DNA of 64,000 nt from Kitasatospora sp. GP82 (GCF_029892105.1 NZ_JARZAJ010000036.1:1-64000); one strand, 5' to 3'. Counted from the first letter of the stretch, positions 51,477 to 60,776 are shown. Program-made: numbers and translations. Notes: generated by a model not told the origin, from the sequence alone.

Positions 51477-51893
51477 TCAGATCCGGTACGTCAGCAGGAT
51501 CGCGGTCGCCAGTGCGATGGTCCCACCGAAGGCGAGGAAGGCGTACTCCAGCCAGCGGCGTTCACGGCCATCGACGAGGACCTGGCCCGGGTCGTCCGGG
51601 TCGTAGGTGATCGACACCTGCCCGCCGTCGATCAGACGGTGCGTTCGGCTGGGCGGTACCGGCGAGAAGACCTCCACCACCCGGCCGTCCTCGGTGGTGA
51701 ACTGCAGCAGCGGACGCGGGCTGCCCGCCCGGTCCTCCTCGTCCAGGGTGCGGTACCTGATCAGCGCCTGCGCGGGCAGACCCACTTGGCGCAGTCGCCG
51801 GATCTCTCTCAGCCCCGCCCGCCCGGCGAGAACGGCGACCGCGCCGCCGAGCCCGGCAAACAGCGCCAGGCACACCCAGACCGTGCCGCTCAT
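51477..51893 (-). CDS. DUF3592-type membrane protein
   Basis: A 138-residue protein with one helix at the N-terminus (VWVCLALFAGLGGAVAVLAG) and one at the C-terminus (YAFLAFGGTIALATAILL). Between them is a small beta-rich domain with PLLQFTTEDGRVVEVFSP and VSITYDPDDPGQVLVDG, as in the DUF3592 family. The central domain is probably outside the cytoplasm. Function unknown. It is convergent with the SARP gene. Confidence 0.75.
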   Translation of the reverse strand: MSGTVWVCLALFAGLGGAVAVLAGRAGLREIRRLRQVGLPAQALIRYRTLDEEDRAGSPRPLLQFTTEDGRVVEVFSPVPPSRTHRLIDGGQVSITYDPDDPGQVLVDGRERRWLEYAFLAFGGTIALATAILLTYRI

Positions 51894-52148
51894 CGTCCCC
51901 CTGCCTCCTGTGGAGCTCGGTGGCCGTCCATGAATTTCGGTGGGGTTTCCGTAACGGTGTCACCGTCTCCAGTCTGCGCTTGATGCCGCAGGTCCGTCGC
52001 CATGTGGTGCGGGAATCCACGGCAGGGCCCATCAAGTTTGCGTCAGGAGAGCGGGGCTGGTGGTCAAAGCGCCGTCAGGAGGTGTTGCGCTACGGTGAAA
52101 CCGGCCTAGCGTCGATGGTGCCCAACCGAGGGTCGACGATGATCCGCA

Positions 52149-52204
52149 GAGCCATCCCCCGAATCATCCCCCGAGCCATCCCCCGAATCATCCCCCGAGC
52201 CATG
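52149..52204. repeat. 24-bp tandem repeat upstream of SAV_915-like gene
   Basis: Two exact 24-bp units (GAGCCATCCCCCGAATCATC plus CCCC) and a third partial unit lie 23 bp before the start codon, ending next to the AGGAGG ribosome-binding site. They may affect translation or promoter spacing. Confidence 0.85.
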
Positions 52205-52226
52205 CTTCGCAGCAGGAGGACCCGCT

Positions 52227-52550
52227 GTGACCAGCACTGACACCGCTCCTGAAGAGCCCGACGAACATACTGTCCGGTACGTCCCGGTTCGGGCCGTCGG
52301 TGACGTCCGGGTACTACGTTTCTTCCGTCGTGGCGATGGCAGCCGCTGCGTCGGCGCCTTCAGCTCCGCCGCGGCGGCACGTGAGCTTCTCGGCCCTGCG
52401 CAGGAGTTGATCGAGCTGTCGATACCCGCCCTGCGGCAGCTGATCGCACCGCTGGGCGTCCAGCAGCTCGTACTGGACCCCAGACTGGTCGCCCCGGCCG
52501 TCACCGACCCCCCGCAGTTTCCCTTCTCCGAGCTGGAGCCCCAGCGGTGA
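52227..52550 (+). CDS. SAV_915-family small protein
   Basis: A 107-residue protein resembling the streptomycete SAV_915/SseB-like family: VRYVPVRAVGDVRVLRFFRR, VGAFSSAAAARELLGPAQEL and LRQLIAPLGVQQLVLDPRLV. Its role is unknown; relatives often sit next to regulators. The GTG has AGGAGG 7 nt upstream, a very strong site. It overlaps the AsnC gene by 4 nt (GTGA), so the two are co-translated. Confidence 0.8.
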   Translation: MTSTDTAPEEPDEHTVRYVPVRAVGDVRVLRFFRRGDGSRCVGAFSSAAAARELLGPAQELIELSIPALRQLIAPLGVQQLVLDPRLVAPAVTDPPQFPFSELEPQR

Positions 52551-53068
52551 CGCGACTACCCGCACCGGCGGCGGGGCTGGACGACCTGGACCTGGCGCTG
52601 CTGCACGCGCTGCGCGCCGACGGCCGTGCCCCGGTCAGGGTGCTCGCCGAGCGGCTGCGCGTCAGCGAGGCCGCCGTCGACGCCCGGTTACGGCGGCTGG
52701 CCGCCGACGGCGTGCTGACCGGAGTACGCGCCGAGGTGGACCCGGGCGCCCTGGGACGGCCGCTCCTGGCCGTGGTCCGGGTTCGCTACGGTCCCGACCC
52801 GCTCGACTTCACCCGACTTGCGGCCCACTTCCCGGCCGTCCAGTCCGGCCTGGCCCTGGCCGGCGAGGCGGACTTGGAGCTGCACCTGGCCTGCGTCGAC
52901 CGGCGTGAGCTGCACGCCGTCGTCCACGGCCTCCGCCAGGCCGGTGCCACCCACGTCCGCGCCGAACTGGTCCTGCGCCGCCTCACCGCCACCCCCGGCC
53001 CACCGGCCGTGACGGCCACCCTCCCGGCGCCCGGCGCCGCCGCCCTCCCCAGAGGCGCCACCCCTTGA
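52547..53068 (+). CDS. Lrp/AsnC-family regulator
   Basis: A 173-residue Lrp/AsnC regulator: N-terminal winged helix (LDLALLHALRADGRAPVRVL, VSEAAVDARLRRL) and a C-terminal ligand-binding RAM-like domain. A Pro/Ala-rich tail ends the protein. Codon 48 is TTA. It starts within the stop of the SAV_915-like gene. It probably senses an amino acid; target genes unknown. Confidence 0.82.
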   Translation: MTRLPAPAAGLDDLDLALLHALRADGRAPVRVLAERLRVSEAAVDARLRRLAADGVLTGVRAEVDPGALGRPLLAVVRVRYGPDPLDFTRLAAHFPAVQSGLALAGEADLELHLACVDRRELHAVVHGLRQAGATHVRAELVLRRLTATPGPPAVTATLPAPGAAALPRGATP

Positions 53069-53296
53069 CCCCGGCCCGCGCCCCGGCACACCGCAAGGCC
53101 CGCCGGACCGGCCCCGGCGAGGCCGTGCCGACCCGAGGAGCCGTGCCTACCCAAGGAAAGGTGCGGCCACCGCGGCTATCTTGGGACTGGTACCGGGACC
53201 GGTACCGCGACTCGTCGGTGAGTCGCCGGCGCTGTGCACCGGACGGTGTCGGGCAGTGGAGCCACCGGACCGGCGCAGGTTGAGGGGTGGTCCCTC

Positions 53297-55816
53297 GTGG
53301 CTGGTGGCGGGCAGCTGCGCGTCTACCTCGGCGCCGCGCCGGGGGTGGGCAAGACCTACGCCATGCTCGCCGAGGGCCGCCGGCTGCGCGCGGGCGGCCT
53401 TGACGTGGTGGTCGGCCTGGTCGAGACGTACGGGCGGCGCGGGACACAGGAGCAGCTGGGGGATCTGCCGGTGATCCCGCGCCGTACGGTGCACTACCGG
53501 GGTACGGTGCTCACCGAACTGGACGTGGACGCGCTGCTCGCCCGCCGTCCCGCCCTCGCGCTGGTGGACGAACTCGCTCACACCAACGTCCCGGGCAGCC
53601 GCAACACCAAGCGCTGGCAGGACGTCTGGGAGCTGCTCGGTGCCGGTATCGACGTGGCCACCACGCTCAACATCCAGCATCTGGAGAGCCTGAACGACGT
53701 GGTCGAGCAGATCACCGGAATCGTCCAGCGCGAGCAGATCCCGGACGCGGTGGCGCGGGCCGCCGACCGGATCGAGCTGGTCGACCTCAGCCCCGAGGCG
53801 CTGCGCACCCGGATGGCGCAGGGCGAGATCTACCAGAGCGACCGGATCGACGTCGCACTGGACAACTACTTCCGGGCCGGGAACCTCGGCGCGCTGCGCG
53901 AGCTGGCGCTGCTCTGGCTGGCCGACCGGGTGGAGGAGGAACTGGCCGACTACCGGGCCAGGCACGGCATCCGGGCGCCGTGGGAGACCAAGGAGCGGAT
54001 CGTCGTGGCACTCAACGGCGCACCGCAGGGCGAGCACCTGATCCGGCGCGGGGCCAGGACGGCGGCCCGGGTGCACGGGGACCTGATCGGCGTCCATGTC
54101 CGCCTGGACGACGGCACGCTCCAGCCCGAGCCGCCCGCGCTCACCGCCCAGCGCGCCCTGCTGCGCGAACTGCACGGCAGCTACGTCGAGATCAGCGGAA
54201 CGGACGCCGCGCAAACGCTGGTGGACTTCGCCCGCACGGAGAGCGCCACCCAGATCCTGCTCGGGCCGACCAGCCGCTCGCGACTGCGGGAACTGCTCAC
54301 CGGTTCGGTGATCAACCGGGTGATCCGGCTGGCCGGACCGATCGACATCCGAATCCTGCCGCCGCCCGGACCCGACCGGATCGCGCTGCCGAAGGCCCCG
54401 CGCCGCCGACGGCCCGCGCACGTCTCGGCGCGGCGCAGCCGGGCAGGGCTGCTGCTCGGCCCGACCGGGGCGGTGGCGCTGGCCGCCGCACTGTCGCCGC
54501 TGCGCAGCTCCCTCGGTCTCTCCGGGGCCCTGCTCTTCCTGTTGCTGCTGGTCGCGGGCATCGCCGGGATCGGCGGGCCGGCACCCGCCGCCGCGACGAC
54601 CCTGGTGGCCGCGCTCGCCGCGGACTACTTCTTCACCACGCCCTGGCACAGCCTGGTCGTACGGCATGGCGCGGACCTCGCCTCGCTGGTGGTGTTCCTG
54701 TGCGTCGCGGCGATCATCAGCCACCTGATCGACGCGCTGACCCGCCGCTCCCAGGAGGCCGCGCGGGCGCGGGCCGAGGCGTACGCCCTGGCCAGGCTGG
54801 CGGGGGAGACGATCCGGGGTGAGGGCCGGACGCTGCGCAGCCTGCTCGCCGAGCTGCGGCGGGTCTTCGGTCTGGATGCGGCGGGCATCCTCGCGCCGAC
54901 CGGGAAGGGCTGGCACCCGGTGGCCTCGTCCGGTGGCCCGCTGCCCGCCCGGCCCGAGGACGCGCCGTTCGCCGCCGAACTCGACCAGGGCACGGTTCTG
55001 GTCCTGGTCGGACCGGCCATCGACGAGGAGAACACCCGGCTGCTCGGCCCCTTCGTCACCCAGCTACGACTGGCCGAGGAACACGAACGGCTGACCCGCG
55101 AGGCTGCCGCCGCGCAGTCGCTTGCGCGTACCGACGCCCTGCACACCACGCTGCTGGAGGCAGTCGCCCACGACCTGCGCGGCCCGCTCGCCGCGATCAG
55201 AACGGCGGCGAGGCGGCTCCGCTCTGCGGATGCGGACGGCCTACCGGGGGCGGAGCGCGGGGACTGCGCCGAGACCATCGCAGCCGAGACGGACCGGTTG
55301 AACCACTCCGTCGCCAACCTGCTGGATCTGAGCAGGCTGCGGGCCGGGCGGGTGCCCGTGGCGCTGCATCCGACGGCGGTCGGGGAGGCACTTGCCGCAG
55401 CGATCGCCAGCCTTCCGGGCGCGGCGGCGGAGATCGTGGTCGGTCCGACCGCGGACCTGCCGCCGGTCGAGGCGGATCTCGGGCTGCTGGAAGGCGCCTT
55501 GGCCAACGTGCTGGCCAACGCCCAGGAATGGTCCCCGCCGGGAGCGGCGGTACGAGTGGACGCGGGGGCGGTCGCCGACCGGGTCGACATACGCATCATC
55601 GACCGGGGCCCGGGGATCCCGCCGGACGAACGCCAACGGCTGTTCCAGCCGCAGCCCGGCGCGGCGGCCCGGTACGGCAGACGTGAGACGGGCATGGGAC
55701 TCGGACTCGTGGTGGCCAAGGGCTTCGTCGAGGCGATGCACGGTGAACTCTCCGTCGAGGACACCCCGGCCGGCGGCGCCACCTTCATCTTCAGCCTTCG
55801 CCGAGCCGGCCACTGA
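53297..55816 (+). CDS. kdpD: KdpD-type sensor histidine kinase
   Basis: An 839-residue KdpD: N-terminal KdpD domain (Walker A GAAPGVGKT with Lys19, VDELAHTNVPGSRN), a USP-like domain (about 230-360), four membrane helices (about 385-480), a GAF-like region, and a kinase core with phospho-acceptor His625 (AVAHDLRGPLAA) and ATP lid (DRGPGIPP, GMGLGLVVAKGF). KdpD senses K+ limitation or turgor and phosphorylates KdpE. No kdpE follows. The GTG at 53297 has GAGGGG 9 nt upstream; an earlier GTG at 53234 has none. Downstream is a convergent universal stress gene. Confidence 0.88.
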   Translation: MAGGGQLRVYLGAAPGVGKTYAMLAEGRRLRAGGLDVVVGLVETYGRRGTQEQLGDLPVIPRRTVHYRGTVLTELDVDALLARRPALALVDELAHTNVPGSRNTKRWQDVWELLGAGIDVATTLNIQHLESLNDVVEQITGIVQREQIPDAVARAADRIELVDLSPEALRTRMAQGEIYQSDRIDVALDNYFRAGNLGALRELALLWLADRVEEELADYRARHGIRAPWETKERIVVALNGAPQGEHLIRRGARTAARVHGDLIGVHVRLDDGTLQPEPPALTAQRALLRELHGSYVEISGTDAAQTLVDFARTESATQILLGPTSRSRLRELLTGSVINRVIRLAGPIDIRILPPPGPDRIALPKAPRRRRPAHVSARRSRAGLLLGPTGAVALAAALSPLRSSLGLSGALLFLLLLVAGIAGIGGPAPAAATTLVAALAADYFFTTPWHSLVVRHGADLASLVVFLCVAAIISHLIDALTRRSQEAARARAEAYALARLAGETIRGEGRTLRSLLAELRRVFGLDAAGILAPTGKGWHPVASSGGPLPARPEDAPFAAELDQGTVLVLVGPAIDEENTRLLGPFVTQLRLAEEHERLTREAAAAQSLARTDALHTTLLEAVAHDLRGPLAAIRTAARRLRSADADGLPGAERGDCAETIAAETDRLNHSVANLLDLSRLRAGRVPVALHPTAVGEALAAAIASLPGAAAEIVVGPTADLPPVEADLGLLEGALANVLANAQEWSPPGAAVRVDAGAVADRVDIRIIDRGPGIPPDERQRLFQPQPGAAARYGRRETGMGLGLVVAKGFVEAMHGELSVEDTPAGGATFIFSLRRAGH

Positions 55817-55952
55817 CCCGCCGGCCGCCCAGGCGCCACCCCAGGAGCGCGAAACCGGAACTTCCCGGCGCCGCACCGACCCCCGTCGAGCAAGCGGGGC
55901 GGGTCCCACGGGGCAGGGGCGAGCAAACCAAGGGGCGCGGCAGCCGGGTTCC

Positions 55953-56480
55953 TCAGTGTGCGGTCGCGTCGGCCGGGCGGCCCCAGGTTGCGGCGCGGCC
56001 GGAGAGGCGTGGCATCGGCGCCCCGCTGCGTGCGGAGAGCTCCAGGCTCTGCAACAGCTCGGACGGGGAGACCGCCAGGATCTCGCAGACGGCGTGGGCG
56101 CGGCAGTAGCGGGTCACCGAGCCATGGATGACGTGTTGCAGGCGGCTGCGTCGGCCGGTACCCAGGACCAGCAGGTCGGTGGGCCGGTCGGCGACCGCCA
56201 CCAGGGCCGGTCCCGGCTCGGCCCGGACCACGATCGGGCGGATCACCACACCGTCGGGGTAGCCGCCGAAGGCCTGCTCGAAGACGGTGTCCATCAGGCG
56301 GCGGGCGGCGTGCTCCAACTCCGAGAGCGGGCGCAGCCGTTCGCCTTCCGTGGCGCTCCACGCGACGACGGGGACGAGGACCGCGTTGCGGCGGGCGGCT
56401 TCCTCCACCGCGCGGTGCACGGCCGCCAGGCTGCTCAGCGAGCCGTTGACCCCCACGATCACACGGGTACTCTCGATCAT
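55953..56480 (-). CDS. Universal stress protein (UspA family)
   Basis: A 175-residue single-domain UspA protein. The N-terminal strand is RVIVGVNGSLSSLAAVHRAV. The ATP-binding loop near GTGRRSRLQHVIHGSVT fits the G-x2-G-x9-G-[ST] pattern. ATG 56480 has GGGAG 9 nt upstream; upstream in-frame ATGs at 56486 and 56546 are less likely. It lies between kdpD and kdpB on the opposite strand, in the place where kdpA and kdpE are often found. Confidence 0.82.
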   Translation of the reverse strand: MIESTRVIVGVNGSLSSLAAVHRAVEEAARRNAVLVPVVAWSATEGERLRPLSELEHAARRLMDTVFEQAFGGYPDGVVIRPIVVRAEPGPALVAVADRPTDLLVLGTGRRSRLQHVIHGSVTRYCRAHAVCEILAVSPSELLQSLELSARSGAPMPRLSGRAATWGRPADATAH

Positions 56481-56634
56481 CGCCATTCGCTCCCATCCGG
56501 TCCCATCCGGGTCTCGGGCGAGGACTCTCGCCTCGGGTGAGAACACCGCAGGGCGCTGCCGTGCCGTGGCCCGGCCGACCCTGGTGACTTCCCAGCTCCA
56601 TTGGACCCCCGCCGGGCCTGCCCGTCACCGGTGC

Positions 56635-56758
56635 TTGACGCATGCCGTACGCGGCACCCGACAACCTTGACGCGGCCTTGACACCGGCCCACAGGAGCGG
56701 TCGCAGAGGCGTCAAGCGGGCGTCAATTCTCCCAGTCGCTCCGTCAGGAAGGCGTCAG
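56635..56758. promoter_or_regulatory. Cluster of TTGACGC/GCGTCAA boxes, putative response-regulator site
   Basis: TTGACGC occurs at 56635 and 56667 and TTGACAC at 56678. GCGTCAA occurs at 56709 and 56720, and GCGTCAG at 56752. The pairs 56667/56678 and 56709/56720 are spaced 11 bp apart, the period typical of OmpR-family regulators such as KdpE and PhoP. The region precedes kdpB and the universal stress gene, so it may control both. Confidence 0.55.
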
Positions 56759-56944
56759 AGCCAAGGCGGGCGGCGTCGGCCGCACGGTTGGCTGCGGCGA
56801 GGCCCGTGCCAGGGCCATGTCCACCGGCAGCCTTTAGCCCCCAGCTCAAAGTCCACAGCTCAGAGCTTGCACGCCACCGCCCGCCCGCTGTCCGCCGCCC
56901 CGATGCCGAACCCCGTCGCAGGCCCGCCCGAGAAGGTCCGCCCC

Positions 56945-59095
56945 ATGCTTCATCAGGCTCCCGAGAGGGATGTCATCAGCACCCAGGCCGCCACCACCAG
57001 CCGCGCGCCGAACTCCCCGTCCGCGCACCGCCATCGAGCAGCCAGCGGCCTGTTCGACCCGAAGCAACTGGTCACCTCCTTCCCCGAGGCACTGCGCAAG
57101 CTGCATCCGCGCCTGATGCTGCGGAACCCGGTGATGTTCGTGGTCGAGGTCGGCTCGGCGCTCACCACCCTCTCGGCGGTGGTCTCGCCGAGCGTGTTCA
57201 CCTGGCTGATCAGCGTCTGGCTCTGGCTGACCGTGGTGTTCGCCAACCTCGCCGAGGCGGTCGCCGAGGGGCGCGGCAAGGCGCAGGCGGAGTCGCTGCG
57301 CAAGGCGCGGACCGGAACGGTCGCCCGACGGCTGGTCAGGTGGCGGGTCGGCGCGGCGGACTGCCCCGAGGAGCGGGTGGCGGCAGAGGACCTGCGGCAG
57401 TACGACTTCGTGGTGGTCCAGGCGGGTGAGACGATCCCGGGCGACGGAGACGTGGTCGAGGGCATCGCCGCCGTGGACGAGTCGGCGATCACCGGTGAGT
57501 CCGCGCCGGTTATCCGCGAGTCGGGCGGCGACCGCAGTGCGGTGACCGGTGGTACCAAGGTGCTCTCCGACCGGATCGTGGTGCGGATCACCTCCAAGCC
57601 GGGACTGACGTTCATCGACCGCATGATCGCCCTGGTCGAGGGCGCGGAGCGGAAGAAGACCCCCAACGAGATCGCCCTCAACCTGTTGCTCGCCACGCTG
57701 ACCGTGGTGTTCATCCTCTGCGTCGTCAACCTCCAGCCGCTGGCGATCTACGCGGGTGCCGAGCAGACGGTCACTGTGCTGGTCGCGCTGCTGGTGGCGC
57801 TGATCCCGACGACAATCGGTGCCCTGCTCTCCGCGATCGGCATCGCGGGTATGGACCGGCTCGTGCAGCGCAATGTGCTGGCGATGTCCGGCCGTGCGGT
57901 GGAGGCGGCCGGCGATGTGGACGTGCTGCTGCTCGACAAGACCGGCACGATCACCTTCGGCAATCGCCAGGCCACCCGATTCGTCCCGCTCCCGGGCGTC
58001 GACCCCGCCCAACTCGCCGAGGCCGCCCAGCTCTCGTCGCTCGCGGACGAGACCCCCGAGGGCCGTTCGATCGTCGTCCTCGCCAAGCAGTACGGGCTGC
58101 GTGAGCGGGCGGAGGGGGAGCTCGGGAAGATGGAGTTCGTCCCGTTCAGCGCGCAGACCCGGATGAGCGGTGTCGATCTCAGCTGGCCGGACGGCAGTCC
58201 GACCGTCCGGGTGCGCAAGGGCGCCTCGGCGGCGGTGAGCGCCTGGGTCTACGAGAACGGCGGGGTGCTCCCGCCGCAGGCGGCCCAGGTGGTCGAGATC
58301 ATCTCCTCGGGCGGTGGCACCCCGCTGCTGGTAGCCGTCCACGACCGGCACGGGGCAAGGGTGTTGGGCGTGGTCCAGCTCAAGGACGTGGTCAAGGACG
58401 GTATCCGGGAGCGCTTCCTTCAGCTGCGTCGGATGGGTATCCGTACCGTCATGGTCACCGGTGACAACCCGCTGACGGCCAGGGCGATCGCGCAGGAGGC
58501 CGGGGTCGACGACTTCCTCGCCGAGGCCACCCCGGAGGACAAGCTCGCGCTGATCCGCCAGGAGCAGGAGGGCGGCAAGCTGGTTGCGATGACCGGGGAC
58601 GGCACCAACGACGCTCCCGCGCTCGCCCAGGCGGACGTCGGCGTCGCCATGAACACCGGCACCTCGGCCGCCAAGGAGGCCGGGAACATGGTCGATCTGG
58701 ACTCCAACCCGACCAAGCTGATCGAGATCGTCGAGATCGGCAAGCAACTGCTGATCACCCGAGGCGCGTTGACCACGTTCTCGATCGCCAATGACGTCGC
58801 CAAGTACTTCGCGATCATCCCGGCGATGTTCGCCGGGGCCTACCCCGGTCTGCGGCACCTCAACATCATGGCGCTGCACAGCCCCACCTCGGCGATCGCC
58901 TCGGCGATCATCTTCAACGCGCTGATCATCGTCGCGCTGATCCCGCTCGCCCTGCGCGGCGTTCGCTACCGGCCGTCCTCGGCCTCCGACCTGCTCGGCC
59001 GCAACCTGCGCGTCTTCGGACTCGGCGGTCTGGTGCTGCCGTTCATCGGCATCAAACTGATCGACCTGCTGGTGCAGTTCATTCCGGACCTCTGA
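56945..59095 (+). CDS. kdpB: KdpB-type potassium-transporting P-type ATPase subunit
   Basis: A 716-residue KdpB: phosphorylation Asp331 in DKTGT, TGES in the actuator domain (AITGESAPVI), GDGTNDAPALAQ in the hinge and conserved KTPNEIAL. KdpB pumps K+ only together with KdpA (channel), KdpC and KdpF. None of those genes is adjacent here: upstream is a universal stress gene and downstream a convergent deacetylase. The ATG follows GAGAAGG. All catalytic motifs look intact, so it may work with partners encoded elsewhere or be a remnant under decay. Confidence 0.88.
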   Translation: MLHQAPERDVISTQAATTSRAPNSPSAHRHRAASGLFDPKQLVTSFPEALRKLHPRLMLRNPVMFVVEVGSALTTLSAVVSPSVFTWLISVWLWLTVVFANLAEAVAEGRGKAQAESLRKARTGTVARRLVRWRVGAADCPEERVAAEDLRQYDFVVVQAGETIPGDGDVVEGIAAVDESAITGESAPVIRESGGDRSAVTGGTKVLSDRIVVRITSKPGLTFIDRMIALVEGAERKKTPNEIALNLLLATLTVVFILCVVNLQPLAIYAGAEQTVTVLVALLVALIPTTIGALLSAIGIAGMDRLVQRNVLAMSGRAVEAAGDVDVLLLDKTGTITFGNRQATRFVPLPGVDPAQLAEAAQLSSLADETPEGRSIVVLAKQYGLRERAEGELGKMEFVPFSAQTRMSGVDLSWPDGSPTVRVRKGASAAVSAWVYENGGVLPPQAAQVVEIISSGGGTPLLVAVHDRHGARVLGVVQLKDVVKDGIRERFLQLRRMGIRTVMVTGDNPLTARAIAQEAGVDDFLAEATPEDKLALIRQEQEGGKLVAMTGDGTNDAPALAQADVGVAMNTGTSAAKEAGNMVDLDSNPTKLIEIVEIGKQLLITRGALTTFSIANDVAKYFAIIPAMFAGAYPGLRHLNIMALHSPTSAIASAIIFNALIIVALIPLALRGVRYRPSSASDLLGRNLRVFGLGGLVLPFIGIKLIDLLVQFIPDL

Positions 59096-59137
59096 TCCCC
59101 GGGGGGGCGATTGCAGGGCACGGCGCCGCTGGGGTTC

Positions 59138-60028
59138 TCAGGCCGCAGGGTCGAGCGCGGTGAACCGGTAGCCGTCGCCGATGAGGCGGGGGAGGTAGGT
59201 GTCGAGGGCGGCGACGGTCTGCGAGCGGTCCTCGGGGCTGCCCGGCACGGGGGCGGTGCCCTTGAGGAGGGAGCCGTCGTGGTCGAGGATGATGGATCCG
59301 GCCCGAGCGTGGCCCAGGACTTCGTCGACGATCTTCTGGGTCCCCGGCCGGGACCAGTCCCTCGGGTCGACCGACCAGGACACCGGCCGCAGCCCGAGCT
59401 CCCCGCACAGGGCCATGGAGGCGTGGGTGAAGAAACCGCCGGGTGCGCGGAACAGGGTCGGGCGCTGCCCCCGGCCGGACCGGGCGATGATGTCGCTGGT
59501 GCGTTCCATCTCGTCCCGGGTCTGCCCGGCGGACAGTGTGCCGAGATCGGGGTGGGACCAGGTGTGGTTGCCCAGGTGGTGACCGTCGTCGACGATCTGG
59601 CGCACGATGTCCGGGAACTTCTCGACATTGGCGCCGATCAGGAAGAACGTCGCGGTGACGCCGTGCCGGCGCAGGATGGCGAGCACCTGGGGGGTGTACA
59701 CGGGGCTGGGGCCGTCGTCGAGTGTCAGGGCCAGTTCCATGGGGCCGCCGTGCACGTAGTACTCCGGCTCGGCCGGGGTCTTCCCGGACGGCTTGGCTGA
59801 CGGGGCGGTGGACGGAGCGGCGGGTGTGGGGGTGCCGGCCGGCTGCGGTGTCGGTGCCGCGCTGGAAGACGCAGGCGAACTCGCCGGAGCCGGGTTGCTC
59901 TCCGGGGCCGTGGCGGTGTTCTTCGCCGTCCCGCTCTCGGAACCGACCGTTCCGCAGGCGGAGAACAGCGTCATGCCACCGGCCGTGAGCAACAGGCGCC
60001 TGGACAATTCACACTGACGATCGGTCAT
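59138..60028 (-). CDS. Polysaccharide deacetylase lipoprotein (NodB family)
   Basis: A 296-residue exported protein. The N-terminus has a twin-Arg start (SRRLLLTAGG) and lipobox LFSAC, so it is a probable Tat lipoprotein. An Ala/Pro/Ser/Thr-rich linker (about 25-85) leads to the NodB domain with TLDDGPSP (metal Asp), HTWSHPDLG (His-x3-His), RAPGGFF and DHDG near the end. It removes N- or O-acetyl groups from cell-wall sugars or a related polymer. The ATG at 60028 is chosen by the signal sequence; no strong ribosome-binding site is seen. It is convergent with kdpB. Confidence 0.88.
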   Translation of the reverse strand: MTDRQCELSRRLLLTAGGMTLFSACGTVGSESGTAKNTATAPESNPAPASSPASSSAAPTPQPAGTPTPAAPSTAPSAKPSGKTPAEPEYYVHGGPMELALTLDDGPSPVYTPQVLAILRRHGVTATFFLIGANVEKFPDIVRQIVDDGHHLGNHTWSHPDLGTLSAGQTRDEMERTSDIIARSGRGQRPTLFRAPGGFFTHASMALCGELGLRPVSWSVDPRDWSRPGTQKIVDEVLGHARAGSIILDHDGSLLKGTAPVPGSPEDRSQTVAALDTYLPRLIGDGYRFTALDPAA

Positions 60029-60257
60029 CGCTGAAGTATCGGACGCACCGTTTCGGGGGCCGGCCCGACCCGCCCCGGACGGGGCACGGAGTCCACCGCC
60101 CGGCGCATCCGCAGCCTGCGCCCACTCCCCGCGGCCGCAGCCGCAGTCGCAGCCGGACACCCGTGTGCCGCTCGGCGGACGCGCAAGTGCCGGTGGCGCC
60201 GGAGACTGCGGCGCCACCGGCCGTATCGCGGTCCACTGTGTGCCCGCCGTGCCGCTG

Positions 60258-60626
60258 TTACTCCGGCTGCGGGGCCCAGTCCGCGACCAGGGCGAGCAGG
60301 CCGGGGAAGCGCGCATTGAGATCCGCCACCCGGACGTGGCTGCGCCGCTCCAGGCCGTACTGGCGCTGCCGGATAAGACCGGCGTCCCGCAGGGTGCGGA
60401 AGTGGTGGGTCAGCGAGGACTTCGGCCGGTCGAGGCCGAACCAGCCGCAGGCGTGGTCGAAGTCCTCCGCGTCGACCAGCAGCTTGTGGACGATACCCAT
60501 CCGCAGCGGGTCGCCCAAGGCGCCCATCACCACCTCGAGGCGGAGCTCCTCGATGCTCGGCTCGGAGAGGGGTTCGGGCAGGTCGGCGGGGGTGTCGGGC
60601 CGGGTGGCGGCATTCGGCGTCGGCAT
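60258..60626 (-). CDS. ArsR-family repressor
   Basis: A 122-residue ArsR-type winged helix: MGALGDPLRMGIVHKLLVDA and SSLTHHFRTLRDAGLIRQRQ with a wing (YGLERRSHVRV). No metal-binding Cys-Val-Cys motif is present, so the inducer is probably organic. The ATG has AAGGAG 8 nt upstream. It is divergent from an MFS gene, and the intergenic region holds two near-identical operator-like copies, so it most likely represses that gene and itself. Confidence 0.85.
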   Translation of the reverse strand: MPTPNAATRPDTPADLPEPLSEPSIEELRLEVVMGALGDPLRMGIVHKLLVDAEDFDHACGWFGLDRPKSSLTHHFRTLRDAGLIRQRQYGLERRSHVRVADLNARFPGLLALVADWAPQPE

Positions 60627-60696
60627 GGTGGCAGCTCCTTCTTCGGGTTCGTCTTCCGGGGTAGTTCGTGCGGCCTATGGACGGCAGAAGCAATTT

Positions 60697-60744
60697 CTAT
60701 GTACGAGTCTAGTCGTACTGATGCTATGTTCGAGTCTAGTCGTA
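60697..60744. promoter_or_regulatory. Duplicated 21-bp operator-like element
   Basis: CTATGTACGAGTCTAGTCGTA (60697-60717) is repeated with one change at 60724-60744. Each copy has near-dyad symmetry around GAGTCTAGTC, with TACGA...TCGTA ends in the first. The elements are AT-richer than the surroundings and lie between the divergent ArsR and MFS starts. I infer binding sites for the ArsR protein overlapping the promoters. Confidence 0.75.
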
Positions 60745-60776
60745 GTGGAGACCCGGAAGTTCGAGAGGAAGAGTTG

